Source: Ahaetulla prasina (taxonomy: Eukaryota > Chordata > Lepidosauria > Squamata > Colubridae). Taken from it: 64,000 nt of DNA. The DNA is taken from positions 189,729,436 through 189,793,435 of the forward strand of contig NC_080539.1 of the NCBI RefSeq assembly GCF_028640845.1, written 5' to 3'. Positions 1 through 10,870 of the stretch are shown here, in pieces. The notes beneath the pieces are model-generated. The model made no database searches and was not told where the DNA came from. It saw nothing but the letters and a program-made list of their open reading frames with translations. Positions within the stretch are counted from its first letter, which is position 1; the number at the start of each line of letters is the position of its first letter. Position numbers and translations under genes: made by a program.

Positions 1-468
1 TATACTTAAAACATTGGAATTGGGCCAGACATTGATTAACCAATTTGACTCCTCTTTAGGCCAAAGATGTTGATTGTGTTTATCTGCATTCCTATCTGCA
101 TATAGTGCAGTCCCAGTCTCACCAGACCTTTGGGCAGAAACCAAAGCCACCATAGCTTTTGAAAGGGATGCTGGGTGGAGAATTAACATGGTAGAGGCAA
201 AGTTACATGGTGATTTCTATAACGCCTTAGAAAAGCTGGGAATGAGCCATCTTCCCATTGTTGGTCCTGTGGCTGTTCTGTCTTGCTACGACTGTGCAGC
301 CCCCCTGCTTTCCTGTTGCAGAGCAGAATAAAAGAACAAAGAGTTTTGTCTCAAGGCAGCACCCCCACGACACACACACACCCGCCTCCTTCTGCAGTGA
401 GAAAAGACAGGAAAGAGCAAAGTTCTTAATGGCTTGTTGTAAGGCAAAGAAATGAAGACTAAGAGAAA
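1..468 (+). other. Sequence left of the ERV env remnant, no confident gene
   Basis: No protein is recognised here. It precedes the env remnant on the same strand, so it may be decayed surface-subunit coding sequence. Bases 241-375 (AATAAA near 329 followed by a C-rich stretch) look somewhat like an LTR R/U5 region, but no TG...CA ends or target duplication are visible. Confidence 0.3.
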
Positions 469-1300
469 ATGTTTTATCAGAATTCGTATTCTTCACTCTC
501 ATGTTCATGGGTCTACACTGAACTCATGAAAGGATTTTGTCTTTTATTCCCCTCTGGGAATGAAAGCTCCCGCTATCTCCTTGAAGCTCTATACTTCAGA
601 AATGAGCAGAGAGACCCTGGACAAGAACTCCCACTGCAACCATTAACTAGTATATTAATAGCAGGGACCTTAGGGGTCTGGAGTAATGAGGGGAACCATC
701 AAATTCATGCCTTTTCCATGAACATGGTAGTGTGTTTAAGAGAAAATGGAGTATTTTTCTTATGTGGGAAAAATGTGTATGTGTGTTTACCTACTAATTG
801 GGGTATCATGGGACACATTCAGAAAAGGGTACCCCTTGTAATACCATTATTAGCCATCTTAGGGATAAGCACTGCTGTTGGAACAGGTGTAAGTGGTTTA
901 ACCCACTCCATCATACAATTTAGACAACTATCTGAAGAGTTCCAACAAAGTCTGAACCAGATTGCTGGTACCCTGGTTGAAGTCCAGGATCAGATAGACT
1001 CTCTAGCAGCAGTGGTCTTGCAAAACTGGCGTGCCATAGACTTTTTGATAGCCAAGAAAGGTGGTTTATGTCTACTCTTGGTAGAAGAATGTTGTTTTTA
1101 CATGAACAAATCTGGAGTGGTCAGAGAAGATTTACAAGAGGGGGGCATCCAGGATTGGACAGAGAGTACAAAGTACTGATGCATGGTTCTCATGGCTACG
1201 GGGAACTGCTTGGGTCAAGCAAATGTTATTTTTGTTGTTATGTGGAATCGCAGGTCTAGCCTATGTTCCTTGTGTAATACCTTTAGTCAGATGATTAGTT
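469..1300 (+). pseudogene. env: Degraded endogenous retrovirus env: end of SU plus transmembrane subunit
   Basis: A 236-codon open frame (469-1179) carries the end of the surface subunit and most of the transmembrane subunit of a gammaretrovirus-type envelope. Visible features are the SU-like FLCGKNVYVCLP stretch (residues ~96-107), a hydrophobic fusion-peptide-like segment (~123-145), a heptad region, the conserved segment around LQNWRAIDFL (~184-193), and the covalent-type CX6CC motif (C201, C208, C209). The frame stops at 1179. The membrane anchor and cytoplasmic tail are recognisable at about 1184-1300 in another frame, so the gene is frameshifted as well as truncated at the 5' end. A polypurine tract and LTR follow. 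The family call rests on the CX6CC motif and its context. Not functional as read. Confidence 0.75.
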
Positions 1301-1522
1301 ATCGGATCTGTAAAGGAAGTAACCATCGAGAAGGAATTATTAGTGATGGAGGGACTGATAAGAAAAAAGTTTGCCCCAGATCCCCAGTTATAAGATGAAA
1401 GTCCTGATGGTGGAGAGTATGTACGAATCGGACCCTGGAGGAAGTGACTGAAGATGAAATTTGGGAATAACCTGAAAAACTGTTTTGCTTTTTTGATCTA
1501 TCGCTGTTTTAAACTGCTGTCG

Positions 1523-1542
1523 GAAAGAAAAAAAGGTGGGGG
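1523..1542 (+). other. Polypurine tract before the ERV 3' LTR
   Basis: A purine run (gaaagaaaaaaaggtggggg) lies between the env remnant and an LTR-like sequence. This is the position and composition expected of the plus-strand primer of a retrovirus. Confidence 0.6.
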
Positions 1543-2077
1543 CCAGTTTAAAAACTATTATTCATGCCATAAGTTATGCTTTTCTAGGTAAATACTAACA
1601 GGCTAATAGGTGAGACTAAATTACTGATAAATATCTATAAATAGAGTCTCAGAGGAGGGAATAAAGCAGGATACAAATGAAGGTTATAAAAGATTCCTTT
1701 TATATGAAGGAATCTTCATATATAACTGAGATGTGTGAGGAAAATGGAAACTGTCAAATTTCATTTTTGTAAGTTCTGCAAGCCTTGCGATAGCCACAAG
1801 ATAAGCCAGTGACAACGTAGACTTTTCTTGCAGGAAACCTGTAACCACATCCTGGAGCAAGAAATTCAGCAGCTTAAGCAAAGCCACGAATGAATTAATG
1901 CTGATATGCTGTATTTCTGTATTTTTTTTCTACTTTTGTTTTATAAGGACTTGTTTGTCCATAAGGAAACTGTTCAGATTTGGCTTTGGTTATATTGATC
2001 TGAACCTATTTTGTTTGCAGAAATAAAATACAGCTACCTTTGATTCCGAGATCTGGGTCTCGTTATTTCCTGCAACA
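1537..2077 (+). mobile_element. 3' LTR of the ERV (boundaries approximate)
   Basis: The segment starts with TG next to the polypurine tract and ends in CA (tgcaaca at 2071-2077). It contains a TATA-like tataaata at 1636-1643 and AATAAA at 2022-2027, with a short T-rich U5-like stretch after it. Length of ~540 bp fits gammaretroviral LTRs. The matching 5' LTR, gag and pol would lie outside the window, so a target duplication cannot be checked. Confidence 0.55.
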
Positions 2078-2140
2078 GTACAGCTTCCTAGCTCCTGCCT
2101 GTTCCCTTTTTGAATACTGTATTGGAAATGGCTTTGCTCT

Positions 2141-2403
2141 TTTTTTTTTTTAGTTTACATTTATATCCCGCCCTTCTCTGAAGACTCAGGGCGGCTTACA
2201 GTGTGTAAGGCAATAGTCTCATTCTATTTGTATATTTACAAAGTCAATTTATTGCCCCCCCAACAATCTGGGTCCTCATTTTACCTACCTTATAAAGGAT
2301 GGAAGGCTGAGTCAACCTTGGGCCTGGTGGGACTAGAACCTGCAGTAATTGCAGGCAGCTGGTTTTAATAACAGGCTTCTTATAGCCTTGAGCCACCACG
2401 GCC
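2141..2403 (-). repeat. tRNA-headed SINE with LINE-type tail hairpin, copy 1 (inverted)
   Basis: Read on the minus strand it begins with a tRNA-like head (A-box-like tggctc, B-box-like ggttctagtccca). It then has a body containing 'aggcccaaggttgactcag' and ends in a GC hairpin (CCGCCCTGA...AGGGCGG) plus an A-rich tail, seen as poly-T at 2140-2150. Very similar to 3163-3430 in the opposite orientation. Confidence 0.75.
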
Positions 2404-3162
2404 CAGTCTTCCAGCATGTCAATAGAAGGTGTGGGATTTTGTTGTTTGCTGGGCTTTGTGTAAAAAAGTACTTTTAATCAGGGGATATTTCCTAAAAGCA
2501 ACTAATGTTTTCATACAGCAAATCTCTTAATTGAATTAAATTTTGTATTTTAATATTACAGTGACTTTGTCCTTTAACATTGCAGTGAGCATTGTTTTAC
2601 CATTTGTTGTGGTCAAATTCTTCAGGGTCTTTGCCTGGGAAGCCTCTGAAAACTTAGATGATTCTACTTTTCTCTTCAGCAATGTTTTATGAAGAAAGGC
2701 AACATAACAATTTTAGAGACAGCATCTGCTTTTTTATGATAAACTAATTCAGGTTGCAGGGCCATTATACAGCCACATTTGATATCCGAAGATCACTTTA
2801 TTTTAAATTTGTATGTAGCAAATGCATAGCCCTAGCTGACTTTATCCAATTTAATTTAAATTTAATTTACCCAATCTACGAAAAAAAAATTAGATGGAAG
2901 ATAATCAGAAAACACCAGGTCTGTAGAAAATTTACCAGTTTTCAACTGGTAAGTTGAAAAACATCCAATAAAAAGGAGGTTTTCCCATAAAAAGGCATTT
3001 TTATACTGCTGCCAAGAAAGCAGCATGGACAGATTGATGAAGTCACCAGCAATCAAGCTAGATAAGTAAGTTTTACCTGTAAAATACCCAATTTTGAGAA
3101 ATTAATGCCTCATTTTTTTCTACAATCAAAATATATTGACATAATACTGTAATATCTGTAAT
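2404..3162. other. AT-rich spacer between inverted SINEs
   Basis: No coding exon, transposon protein or RNA gene is recognised. Short open frames here are consistent with chance. Confidence 0.5.
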
Positions 3163-3430
3163 GCCGCGGTGTGGCTCAGGCTGTAAGAAGCCTGTTATTA
3201 AACACAGCTGCCTGCAATTACTGTAGGTTCTAGTCCCACCAGGCCCAAGGTTGACTCAGCCTTCCATCCTTTATAAGGTAGGTAAAATGAGGACCCAGAT
3301 TGTTGGGGGGGCAATAAGTTGACTTTGTATATAAATATACAAATAGAATGAGACTATTGCCTTACACAATGTAAGCCGCCCTGAGTCTTCGGAGAAGGGC
3401 GGGATATAAATGTAAATTTTAAAAAAAAAT
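3163..3430 (+). repeat. tRNA-headed SINE with LINE-type tail hairpin, copy 2
   Basis: Starts gccgcggtgtggctcagg, with a B-box-like ggttctagtcccacc at ~3228. It shares its body with the copy at 2141-2403 and ends in the tail hairpin at 3376-3401 followed by an A run. The hairpin is the same as in the LINE tail at 7588-7616, suggesting mobilisation by that LINE. Confidence 0.8.
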
Positions 3431-3660
3431 CCTTGTGGAACTAGAGATAGCTTGACTTTAAATAGATTTGGAAGGGAGATTTATGCAAGCAATTGGATGA
3501 GACAAAGGAAATGTGGAAATGTGGGGGCATTCCTACTGATTTCAATTATTTTGTCTTAATCTAAGATTTTACAGAACTGGTATATAATCCTATAAGAACC
3601 TCACATATAGCTTCTTTATATAGCTTCTTTATAAGGTGCTGTAGGAAGTTAGCACCCACC
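3431..3660. other. Unassigned sequence
   Basis: Nothing recognisable; no supported gene or repeat. Confidence 0.4.
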
Positions 3661-4265
3661 CCTCCCCTAGAAGAATGAAATATTTTAGGAAATATTATAA
3701 AATAGCGAATATATTTCCCTGGATGAGAAATGAAGAAACATGTTTTAAAGACAAAAGCAGCTGCCTGCAGCTTCCTGCCTCCCCCCCCCCCGACCTTTGT
3801 CAATGGGCCAGAGGCAGAAACTCATCCCCTCCACCTTCGTCAATGGGACATCATCTGCAACACAACAGGACCCATCTAGCAACAGAAACTCACCACATGG
3901 TGAGACTCAAGCAAGCTTGAGAGACAACCTACAAAGTTATCTAAGACCCCTAAACTACCTGGGTGCTTGACAACCAATCAGGATACATTTCTTATACAGG
4001 AACAGAAAACATTAAGGTGGGGCCCCACAGAGGGTATAAACTCAGGCACTCAGCATTTTGGTCTCTTCTTTGGTTCTTCACCCAACACCTTGAAGCATGT
4101 GATCTCCTTTTCTACTCAGGAACTGAAGCCATGTGATTCCTGACCACCATTAAGCCATCTTTCCAAGCAGTCTCCATGTTTCCAGTGTCTTTTTCCCCAC
4201 TTGGAACTGAACCCAGAAGGATATTTCTTCCAATGGTGCTTTTAATCAAAAAGAAACTTTATTCC
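3661..4265 (+). mobile_element. Possible solo LTR or LTR-like promoter segment
   Basis: A C-rich stretch is followed by a TATA-like element (gggtataaac, 4033-4042) and then a pyrimidine-rich leader with repeated 'gaactgaa' and 'cttgaagcatgtgatctcc' phrases. This architecture resembles squamate ERV LTRs from TATA box to R/U5. I cannot define TG/CA ends or a target duplication, so it stays tentative. Confidence 0.3.
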
Positions 4266-4371
4266 ATATTCAGTAGAATAAAAAAGGATCAAATTTTGGA
4301 GTGAGGTATTTAACAAAATAATAGCACTATCTAAATAAAGAACTGAATTCCCACAAAATTCAGGTTTAGTA

Positions 4372-4772
4372 CAGGTAGTCCTCTACTTACAACAGTTCAT
4401 TTAGTGACCTTTCAAAGTTACAGCAGCACTGAAAAAAATGATTTATGACCATTTTTTTCACACTTATGACCATTACAACATTTTCATATCATGTGATCAA
4501 AATTCAGATGTTTGGCAACGGCTTCATATTTAGGACGATCAGTGTCCCAGGGTCATTTGATCAGTTTTTGTGACCTTTTGACATGCAAAGTCAATGGAGA
4601 AACCAGATTCACTTAATGACCAGGTTACTAACTTAACAACTGCAATAATTCACTTATCAACTGTATGAAGAAAAGTTGTAAAATGGGACAAAACTCACTT
4701 AACAAATGTCTCACTTAGCAACATAAACTTTTGACTCAGTTGTGGTTGTAAGTTGAGGACTAGCTGCATATA
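4372..4772 (-). mobile_element. Foldback MITE (hAT-like), ~400 bp
   Basis: The left end caggtagtcctctacttac is mirrored by the right end gttgtaagttgaggactagctg, giving ~25-bp terminal inverted repeats. The interior repeats phrases such as 'acttaacaac' and 'tcatgtgatcaaaattcagat'. An 8-bp direct repeat gtttagta flanks it (4364-4371 and 4773-4780), with about 6 unexplained bases inside the right copy. The same family recurs at 60845-60990 and 61098-61440. Confidence 0.65.
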
Positions 4773-5494
4773 GTTTAGTACATATCAAAGACAAGAATAA
4801 ATATGTACAAAGCAAGAAACTTAATGTTCATATGTTTTAGCAACAAAGTCAAAATAAATTCTCATCAGTGAAAATATCAAGATAATTTTTTCTTCTGCTT
4901 AAACTATTTCTAGATAGGAATAGCAACAATGGTAACTCACAGCATTCTCTCAGAAGTAGAGTAGTTATGCAATCAAATCTGGATTGCAAAAATCCGGATG
5001 GCCACTAAATTGTAGGGAAAAACTAAGAGATTTCTCTAACTTTTTGCTGTCATCTGAAGATGTCTGCCACACTGACCCCCACCATAATACTCTATGCAAA
5101 CATCTAAGTAGATAGGGCCAGCCCTGCTGTTCATTTTTCAATGTTCATTTTTTAAACATTGTGTTTGAATCTTGGCTGTAGTTATACATCACTAAACAGT
5201 CATCGTTTCTATGATTTATTCTCCAAATGTCTGATACCTACAGCTGGATCTGACTGGTGTGAATTGCCTATCAACTGTATCTCTAATGTTTACTCACTTA
5301 TGTCCCTAGAAACAGTGTGTTTTCAATAGCAGATAATAGCTGATTGAATCCTGCTCTGAAGGAGCAGAATTTCAACTTAGTTGCTGATGCCACCTTTGCT
5401 TTTTCCATTTGTTTTTTGTTTTTACTTTCTCTTTTGTTTTGGACTATTCTGTATGTTTCATCCAGCCTCTCTAAATACTAGACTGCCTACATAT
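4773..5494. other. Unassigned AT-rich sequence
   Basis: No transposon protein, SINE head or convincing exon is seen; probably old intergenic or intronic DNA. Confidence 0.4.
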
Positions 5495-5835
5495 TGTCAA
5501 GCCTGAATTTGATTGGGGTGTGGGATTGTTTGTATCATTGGGTATCTGACATGAATTCAGTTTGACACAGTTTGAGCTGAAGGAGGATAAACATAATTCC
5601 TAGCCAATGAGTCAACCACATTCCAATGGCTGTTTGACCAGAGGAGAGAAGTTGCCAAGCAACCAGTTCCCATCTTGGTTGGACAATGTGACAGTTTGTT
5701 TTGGGAACTTGAGAAACTGAAACTTATATTGGGGTGAAAAGCCTGGGAACTTCAGTGTTGGCTAAATTTGTTCTTTGAGGAAAAGCAATGCCTCAGAGTT
5801 TGATTTGTAATCGGTGCATTACTTGGAGCCTGACA
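5495..5835 (+). mobile_element. Solo LTR (family TGTCAAGCC...GCCTGACA)
   Basis: Starts tgtcaagcctgaatttg and ends ggagcctgaca, with near-mirror termini. Flanking 5-bp direct repeats catat (5490-5494) and catac (5836-5840) differ at one base. An inverted relative lies at 57593-57998. No internal retroviral genes adjoin it. Confidence 0.65.
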
Positions 5836-6217
5836 CATACAGTCCTTGACTTATGACCATGATACCCATTACAATCAATCATGAATCATAAAATGGGTCA
5901 TCCTCAGGATAAATTTATTACCTTTTTTTGAGATGGTAGTTAAGGAAATGCCACATTAAATGATTGTTTAAGTGTTTGTTATGGACCGGTTTTGCTGAAA
6001 ACTGGAAGTAAATGCTGCTTTTCAGTAAAAACATCATAAAATGCAGTAATGTAACTGTGGAATGTTGCAAACGCCTGTAAAGACAGGCCAGCTACTGAGT
6101 GCCCAAAATGCAGTCACATAACTATGGGGGATGGCCATCAGAACTTCAAAAACCAAGTCTTAAGTACCTTTGTGGAGATCTATTATAACTTCACACAATT
6201 GCTATACAAACTATTAT

Positions 6218-6218
<1 letters not shown>
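5836..6218. other. Unassigned, possibly a decayed MITE
   Basis: The beginning (cagtccttgacttatgacc) resembles the MITE terminus seen at 4372, but the interior is too diverged to be sure. No gene is seen. Confidence 0.3.

Positions 6219-6278
<60 letters not shown>
6219..6278. repeat. (CAT)n microsatellite, ~20 units
   Basis: Pure CAT/ATG trinucleotide run. It abuts the left edge of the inverted R4/Dong segment. The His or Met runs it encodes in translated frames are an artefact of the repeat. Confidence 0.95.
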
Positions 6279-7445
6279 TTCCCTTTCTTCAGTGCCACTG
6301 TGGCGCATTTGTCCAGGCCGAACTCAATGCTGATGTCAGTGCTGAAAATTCGAACTATATTGGTCAGTGACTGGATTTCAATTTCTGATTTTCCGTATAG
6401 CTTCAAGTCATCCATGTACAGCAGATGAGAGATTTTCTGTGAATTTTTAGCAGTTTGATAACCCAGGTTAGTTTTCTGTAAACTGTTGACAGGGGGATCA
6501 TAGCAATGATGAACAGCAGAGGTGACAAAGAATCACCCTGGAAAATCCCTCTTCTGATGTTGACCAGTCCATAGTTTTCACTTCCAATAAACAGTTCTGT
6601 TTTCCAGTGCTTCATTGCATTTGCAATGAAATTACCGATGCACTTGCATATTCCGATAACATCCAGGCACTTGATGATCCAACTGTGTGGTAGTGAATCA
6701 AATGCTTTCTTGTAGTCAATCCAAGTTGTATGCAGATTTGTTTTTTGGCTTTTGCAGTTTTCTAGAATCATTTTGTCAATCAGGAGCTGATCTTTTGTTC
6801 CTCTGCTTCCCCGTTTGTTCCTTTCTGCTCTACTGGCAAGATGTTATTTGCTTCTAGGTAGTCCTGGATCCTATCAGCTATGATGCCGGTCAACAGCTTG
6901 AACATGGTTGGCAGACACGTTATTGGCCTGTAATTTGCAGGTGTTGCCCCTTTTGCTGGGTTCTTCTGTATCAAATAAGTTTTCCCGGCTGTTAACCATT
7001 CATTGATGTTTCCTGTCTGCAGCATCTCATTGAATTGTTTGGTCATTTTTCTGTGTAGGCTGGTCAGGTATTTGATCCAAAAGCCATGCAACTGATCTTT
7101 GCCAGGCGATGTCCAGTTCTTGATTTTCTTCACTCTGTTGCTTATCATTTCAGTAATTATTTTCAGTTGGTCCATTTTGTTCTTGGAGAATTTCATCTCA
7201 AAGTCTCTGATCCACCCAGCATTTTTGTTATAACCTTTCTCAGTCTCCCACAGGTCTTTCCAAAACTGGGTAGTTGCCATTTTCTCAGGTTTTTCAATTT
7301 TCATATCTCCCATCTGGTTCAGACTCTGATAGAACCGACTTTGGTCTGATTGGAACAATTGATTTTGTTTGTACTGGATGACTCTGGCTTCGTATCTTTC
7401 GATTTTTCTTGCTGTTGCTGTTATCTGCTGCTTCACAATTTCCAA
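6279..7445 (-). pseudogene. R4/Dong-clade LINE: linker and reverse transcriptase (inverted 5' portion)
   Basis: The minus strand reads through the region before the polymerase (ends ~7445), fingers (NYRPITCLPTMFKLL near 6900), palm (WIDYKKAFDSLPHSWI near 6710; QGDSLSPLLF near 6540), a decayed YxDD box (MDDLKLYG at ~6395) and on to ALKKGK at ~6285. Two frames are used (6780-7445 and 6403-6771) with a break between them near 6775, so it is not translatable. The combination of RT motifs with the C-terminal nuclease found on the opposite strand at 8817-10107 fits R4/Dong and not L1 or CR1. It stops abruptly at the CAT repeat. Confidence 0.8.
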
Positions 7446-7660
7446 TGCTTCGTCAATTTTTCTTAATAGTTTTTAAATAGTTTTTAATGGGGTTTTTTAA
7501 ATAGTTTTTAGAATTTTCAGCCTATTTAAATTAATCTTTTAAATTTGTTTTTAATTTTTGTGTTGGTTGTTCTTAGTTGGCTGTAAACCGCCCTGAGTCC
7601 TTCGGGAGAAGGGCGGTATAGAAATTGAAATAATAAAAAAATTAAAAAAATAAATTATGC
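7446..7660 (+). mobile_element. 5'-truncated CR1/L2-group LINE tail nested in the R4 element
   Basis: AT-rich sequence ends in the GC hairpin at 7588-7616 (ccgccctgagtccttcggg...gggcgg) and an A-rich tail. It interrupts the inverted R4 coding sequence, which resumes at about 7660. The tail matches those of the SINEs at 2141 and 3163. Confidence 0.65.
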
Positions 7661-8816
7661 TGAGCCCATATTTTTTTATCAGATGTTTCTTGATCTTACT
7701 ATTCTTCAGCTTTTTCTCCTGCCAATTCTACAAGTTGCTTGCATCTGCTTGCAGGCTCTTGATTTTCAACTCCAACCTGATTTTCCACTGCGGTTTCCCA
7801 GTCAATTTTCTAGGGGGCTGCGGCTGTTGAATCCCCAGTTCTTCTGTTACTATAGCTGCTGCATTGTAGGCAAGCTGATTTGTTTGTTCAATTTATATTA
7901 TCTGGACTGCTGCAAGTGCATAGTTCACATCTGTCACCAATGGCGCCCAATGTTTTCTAGGCACAGTCTTCAATGTTGGAAGCCTTCTTCTTTCTGCATT
8001 TGTTGCAGCATGTGCCAAAATTTTAACTTTCAGTTCTTGCTGCCTGGCATTGAGTACTCCTGGTGTTTCAATGATGGCTTCAGGCCTTGCTGATCCTGTT
8101 CTTGCAAAATATCTGATCCTGTTCTTGCAAAATATTCAAATTTTCTTCGAATTCAGGCTGTTCAGTTGCTCCAGGTGTTATTGGAGTATTTTCTGCTGCT
8201 ACTTCAACAGTCTGCTGTTCAGTCTGTATTCCCGTTTCACAATTTTTCCATATTTCTTCCAGTTCGACTTCACTGAGCACTTTGTTCAGAGTGATGAATC
8301 TTTGCTGATCAGCTAATCGTAATTCAGTTATCCTTGAATCTGGGTATTCTTGTTTCCATAATTTGTACATCCTTTTTTGGTAGTCTTGTTTTTCTGGTTC
8401 TGCTCTGTAGTAGCATTTCATTACATTGCGGTTCTCTGACATGGTGTATCTCTGCCGCTTCTGAGGTTGTTCTGCTTCCAGTAGCTCTACAGGCCCATGC
8501 CCTGGTTGCTCAGCTATGGGACCCATGGTCTGTAGCCCACTTGTCGATGGATGCCCAGGTTCCCCAACATCTGACACGGTCCTTGTTAACCTGGGCGACA
8601 ACCAAGCCAGTATAGGCTTTGTTCAATTGTGTTTCACCATGAATAATTGCATGGGTTGTTGGGTGCACTCAGTTCTGCTCCTCGGCCTAGACCTCTCTGG
8701 CATGGTTGGACCTGCTGGTAGTTTACACTACTGCCAGCACAGCTCTCAGCTTCATTGGAGCAGTTAAGCCCCCTGCCACGTCAAGGCGGCACCTGATGGG
8801 GGGCTAGAAGATCGTA
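7661..8816 (-). pseudogene. R4/Dong LINE: 5' UTR and N-terminal region (inverted)
   Basis: The minus strand carries the N-terminal part. A 173-codon frame at 8601-8080 begins MSPRLTRTVSDVGEPG and contains the Glu/Gln-rich segment YKLWKQEYPDSRITELRL. Further decayed reading towards 7680 includes ILAHAATNAERRRLP and YNAAAIVTEELG. Bases 8602-8816 look like the element's 5' UTR on this strand. The segment meets the forward 3' half head-on at ~8816. Confidence 0.65.
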
Positions 8817-9630
8817 GAAGGTGATGGAATTGAAATGCCCAATGGACAAACCATCAAGTGCAACCAACCCGAAGCCTACAAATACCTGGCCATACTGCAG
8901 TTGGACAATATCAAGCATGGGCAAGTGAAAAATGTGGTCAGCAAAGAATATACACAAAGGGTCAGGAAACTTCTAAAAAGTAAACTGAATGGCGGTAACA
9001 CCATCAAGGCTATAAACAGCTGGGCCATACCCGTTATCAGATGTTGTAAACTGGACACAGGCAGAGCTAGACAGCCTGGATAGGAAAACAAGAAAATTGA
9101 TGACTATACACTATGTGCTGCACCCACGTAGTGACTTTGACAGGCTATATTTGCCCAGAAAGGTAGGTGGCAGAGGACTTTTGCAAGTGAAGCAGACAGT
9201 TGAAGAAGAGAAACATGCTCTGGCAGATTATGTGAAAGACAATGTTGAACCAGCTTTGATGGAGGTCAACAAGAGGAAACTGCTAAAAGTACGGCAAACC
9301 AAGTATCAATATAGGAAAACAGCGATGCAAGCTCGAGCTGACAGTTGGTATAACAAAGCACTGCATGGACAGTTCCTTGAAAAGATCCAAGGAAAAATAG
9401 ATAAGGAAAAAACCTGGTTATGGCTGACCAACGGAATATTGAAGAAAGAAACAGAAGGCCTGATTCTTGCGGCCCAAGAACAAGCCATTAGAACAAATGT
9501 AATCAAAGCCAGAATAGAAAAATCTGCTGATGATCCCAAATGCAGACGCTGAAAAAAAGCAGATGAAACCATTGATCACATACTGAGCTGTTGTAAGACA
9601 ATAGCTCAGACTGACTACAAACAACGTCAC
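8817..9630 (+). pseudogene. R4/Dong LINE: RT thumb/connector region (forward 3' portion)
   Basis: The frame begins near GIEMPNGQTIKC (8830), which follows directly on the ALKKGK at the end of the inverted part in normal element order. It continues through KYLAILQLDNIKHG, INSWAIPVIR, a frameshift near 9080, then LHPRSDFDRLYLPRKVGGRGLLQ (9115-9183) and a Lys/Glu-rich stretch to 9552. A zinc-knuckle-like Cys/His stretch (CRR, then HILSCC in a shifted frame) is expected around 9540-9600 in this clade and is partly visible. Confidence 0.75.
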
Positions 9631-9645
9631 AACACAGTCGCTGAG

Positions 9646-10107
9646 ATGGTCCACTGGAACCTGTGTCACAACTACCATCTGCCTGTAGCAAAGAACTGGT
9701 GGGATCATAAGCTTGAAAAAGTGATTGAAAATGAGCATGCAAAACTACTGTGGGATTTCCGAATACAGACTGATAAAGTTTTGGAACACAATACCCCAGA
9801 TATCACAATTGTGGAAAAGAAAGAAGTGTGGATAGTAGACATTGCTATACCTGGTGACAGCAGAATTGATGAGAAAAAACTTGAAATAGTCACCAGATAT
9901 CAAGATTTGAGAATCAAATTGCAGAGACTCTGGCATAAACCAGTGCAGGTGGTTCCAGTGGTACTTGGCACACTGGGAGCTGTGCCTAAAGACCTAGGCA
10001 AGCACCTAAAAGCAATTGGCGCTGACAAGATCACCACTGGTCAGCTGCAGAAGGCCACCTTACTGGGATCTGCTCGCATAATTCGCCAATACATCACGCA
10101 GTCCTAA
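9646..10107 (+). pseudogene. R4/Dong LINE: restriction-like endonuclease domain
   Basis: This 153-codon frame contains the C-terminal nuclease: HNTPDITIVEKKEVWIVDIA, a PD...D core (~residues 47-68), then KLEIVTRYQDL, where the conserved Lys/Glu and helix lie. In R4/R2-group LINEs this type-II-restriction-like domain nicks the target for target-primed reverse transcription, in place of the APE nuclease of L1 and CR1. It stops at 10107; a short 3' UTR runs to about 10178. The parent ORF is broken upstream. Confidence 0.75.
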
Positions 10108-10181
10108 ACGCTTGGAAAGTGTTCGACTACTGATCTGTGATACGAAATCCAGCATAGTCATCTCGTTTGCTGTGTATACTG

Positions 10182-10265
10182 TCCAGGAGGCCTTCCAGGC
10201 CCAAAATGGGACCTCTGGAGTTCTCCAGGAGGCCTTCCAGGCCCAAACCAGGGCCTTCAAAGTAC
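10182..10265. repeat. Short 42-bp direct repeat, two copies
   Basis: The phrase tccaggaggccttccaggcc occurs at 10182 and again at 10224 just beyond the R4 3' end. Too small to classify; likely flanking host minisatellite sequence. Confidence 0.5.
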
Positions 10266-10530
10266 TGCAGGAGACCGTCCTTGACTCAGAAGGTTATAAA
10301 AGGGAGGAAAAGTAACATATTTTATCTTGCAGGATTCTGCTACTAGCCTATGTCAATAATTTATAGCTCTAGTCTTCCAATGGAGTCATTTTCTTGATCT
10401 GGTCTCTCTCTCATAAGGTGATCAAGTAAATCAAGTAGAACAAGTAAGCATTAAAAAACAAAATCACAGAAATGTACGCCTCCCTATTTTTATTAGTTTA
10501 TAAAACCATGTCTGAGGAAGTGCAATTCTG
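10266..10530. other. Unassigned sequence
   Basis: No gene or repeat is supported. Confidence 0.4.
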
Positions 10531-10650
10531 TGTCACACCAACCATGGCCACACCCACCATGCCCATGCCCACGCCCACCCCCAACTGGGCCTCCAAGGTC
10601 AAACCCAATCCTGATGTGGCTCTCAGTTTGACACCCCTGATCTAGAACAA
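10531..10650 (+). mobile_element. Truncated hAT-like MITE end
   Basis: A CCCA-rich stretch ends in agtttgacacccctg followed by atctagaa. Both the terminal phrase and the TCTAGA-type target match the complete MITE at 39842-39957. The opposite terminus is missing. Confidence 0.45.
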
Positions 10651-10870
10651 GGGAACCGCATAACAAGCTTTGCTTGGATTATGAAAACATCTTGCATGGA
10701 CTTGATTGGTTATAGTGGGTGGACAGTGAGGAAAAGTTAAGGGGTAGAGAAGTAGAACTGAGGGATTTTGGCACACAGTTCTTGGTTCTGGCTATTCAAT
10801 ATTGCAATTCATCTGATCACTAATAAAACTATACCTTTCTCAACAAATGGAGGCATGGATCATTTCTATT
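10651..10870. other. Unassigned sequence
   Basis: No gene or repeat is supported between the MITE end and the L1 fragment. Confidence 0.4.

Noticed and set aside
3163..3240. A tRNA gene
   Set aside because: A- and B-box-like sequences belong to a SINE head; there is no cloverleaf with an anticodon arm and the SINE body follows.
6170..6415. Poly-His and poly-Met proteins
   Set aside because: Translations of the (CAT)n microsatellite.
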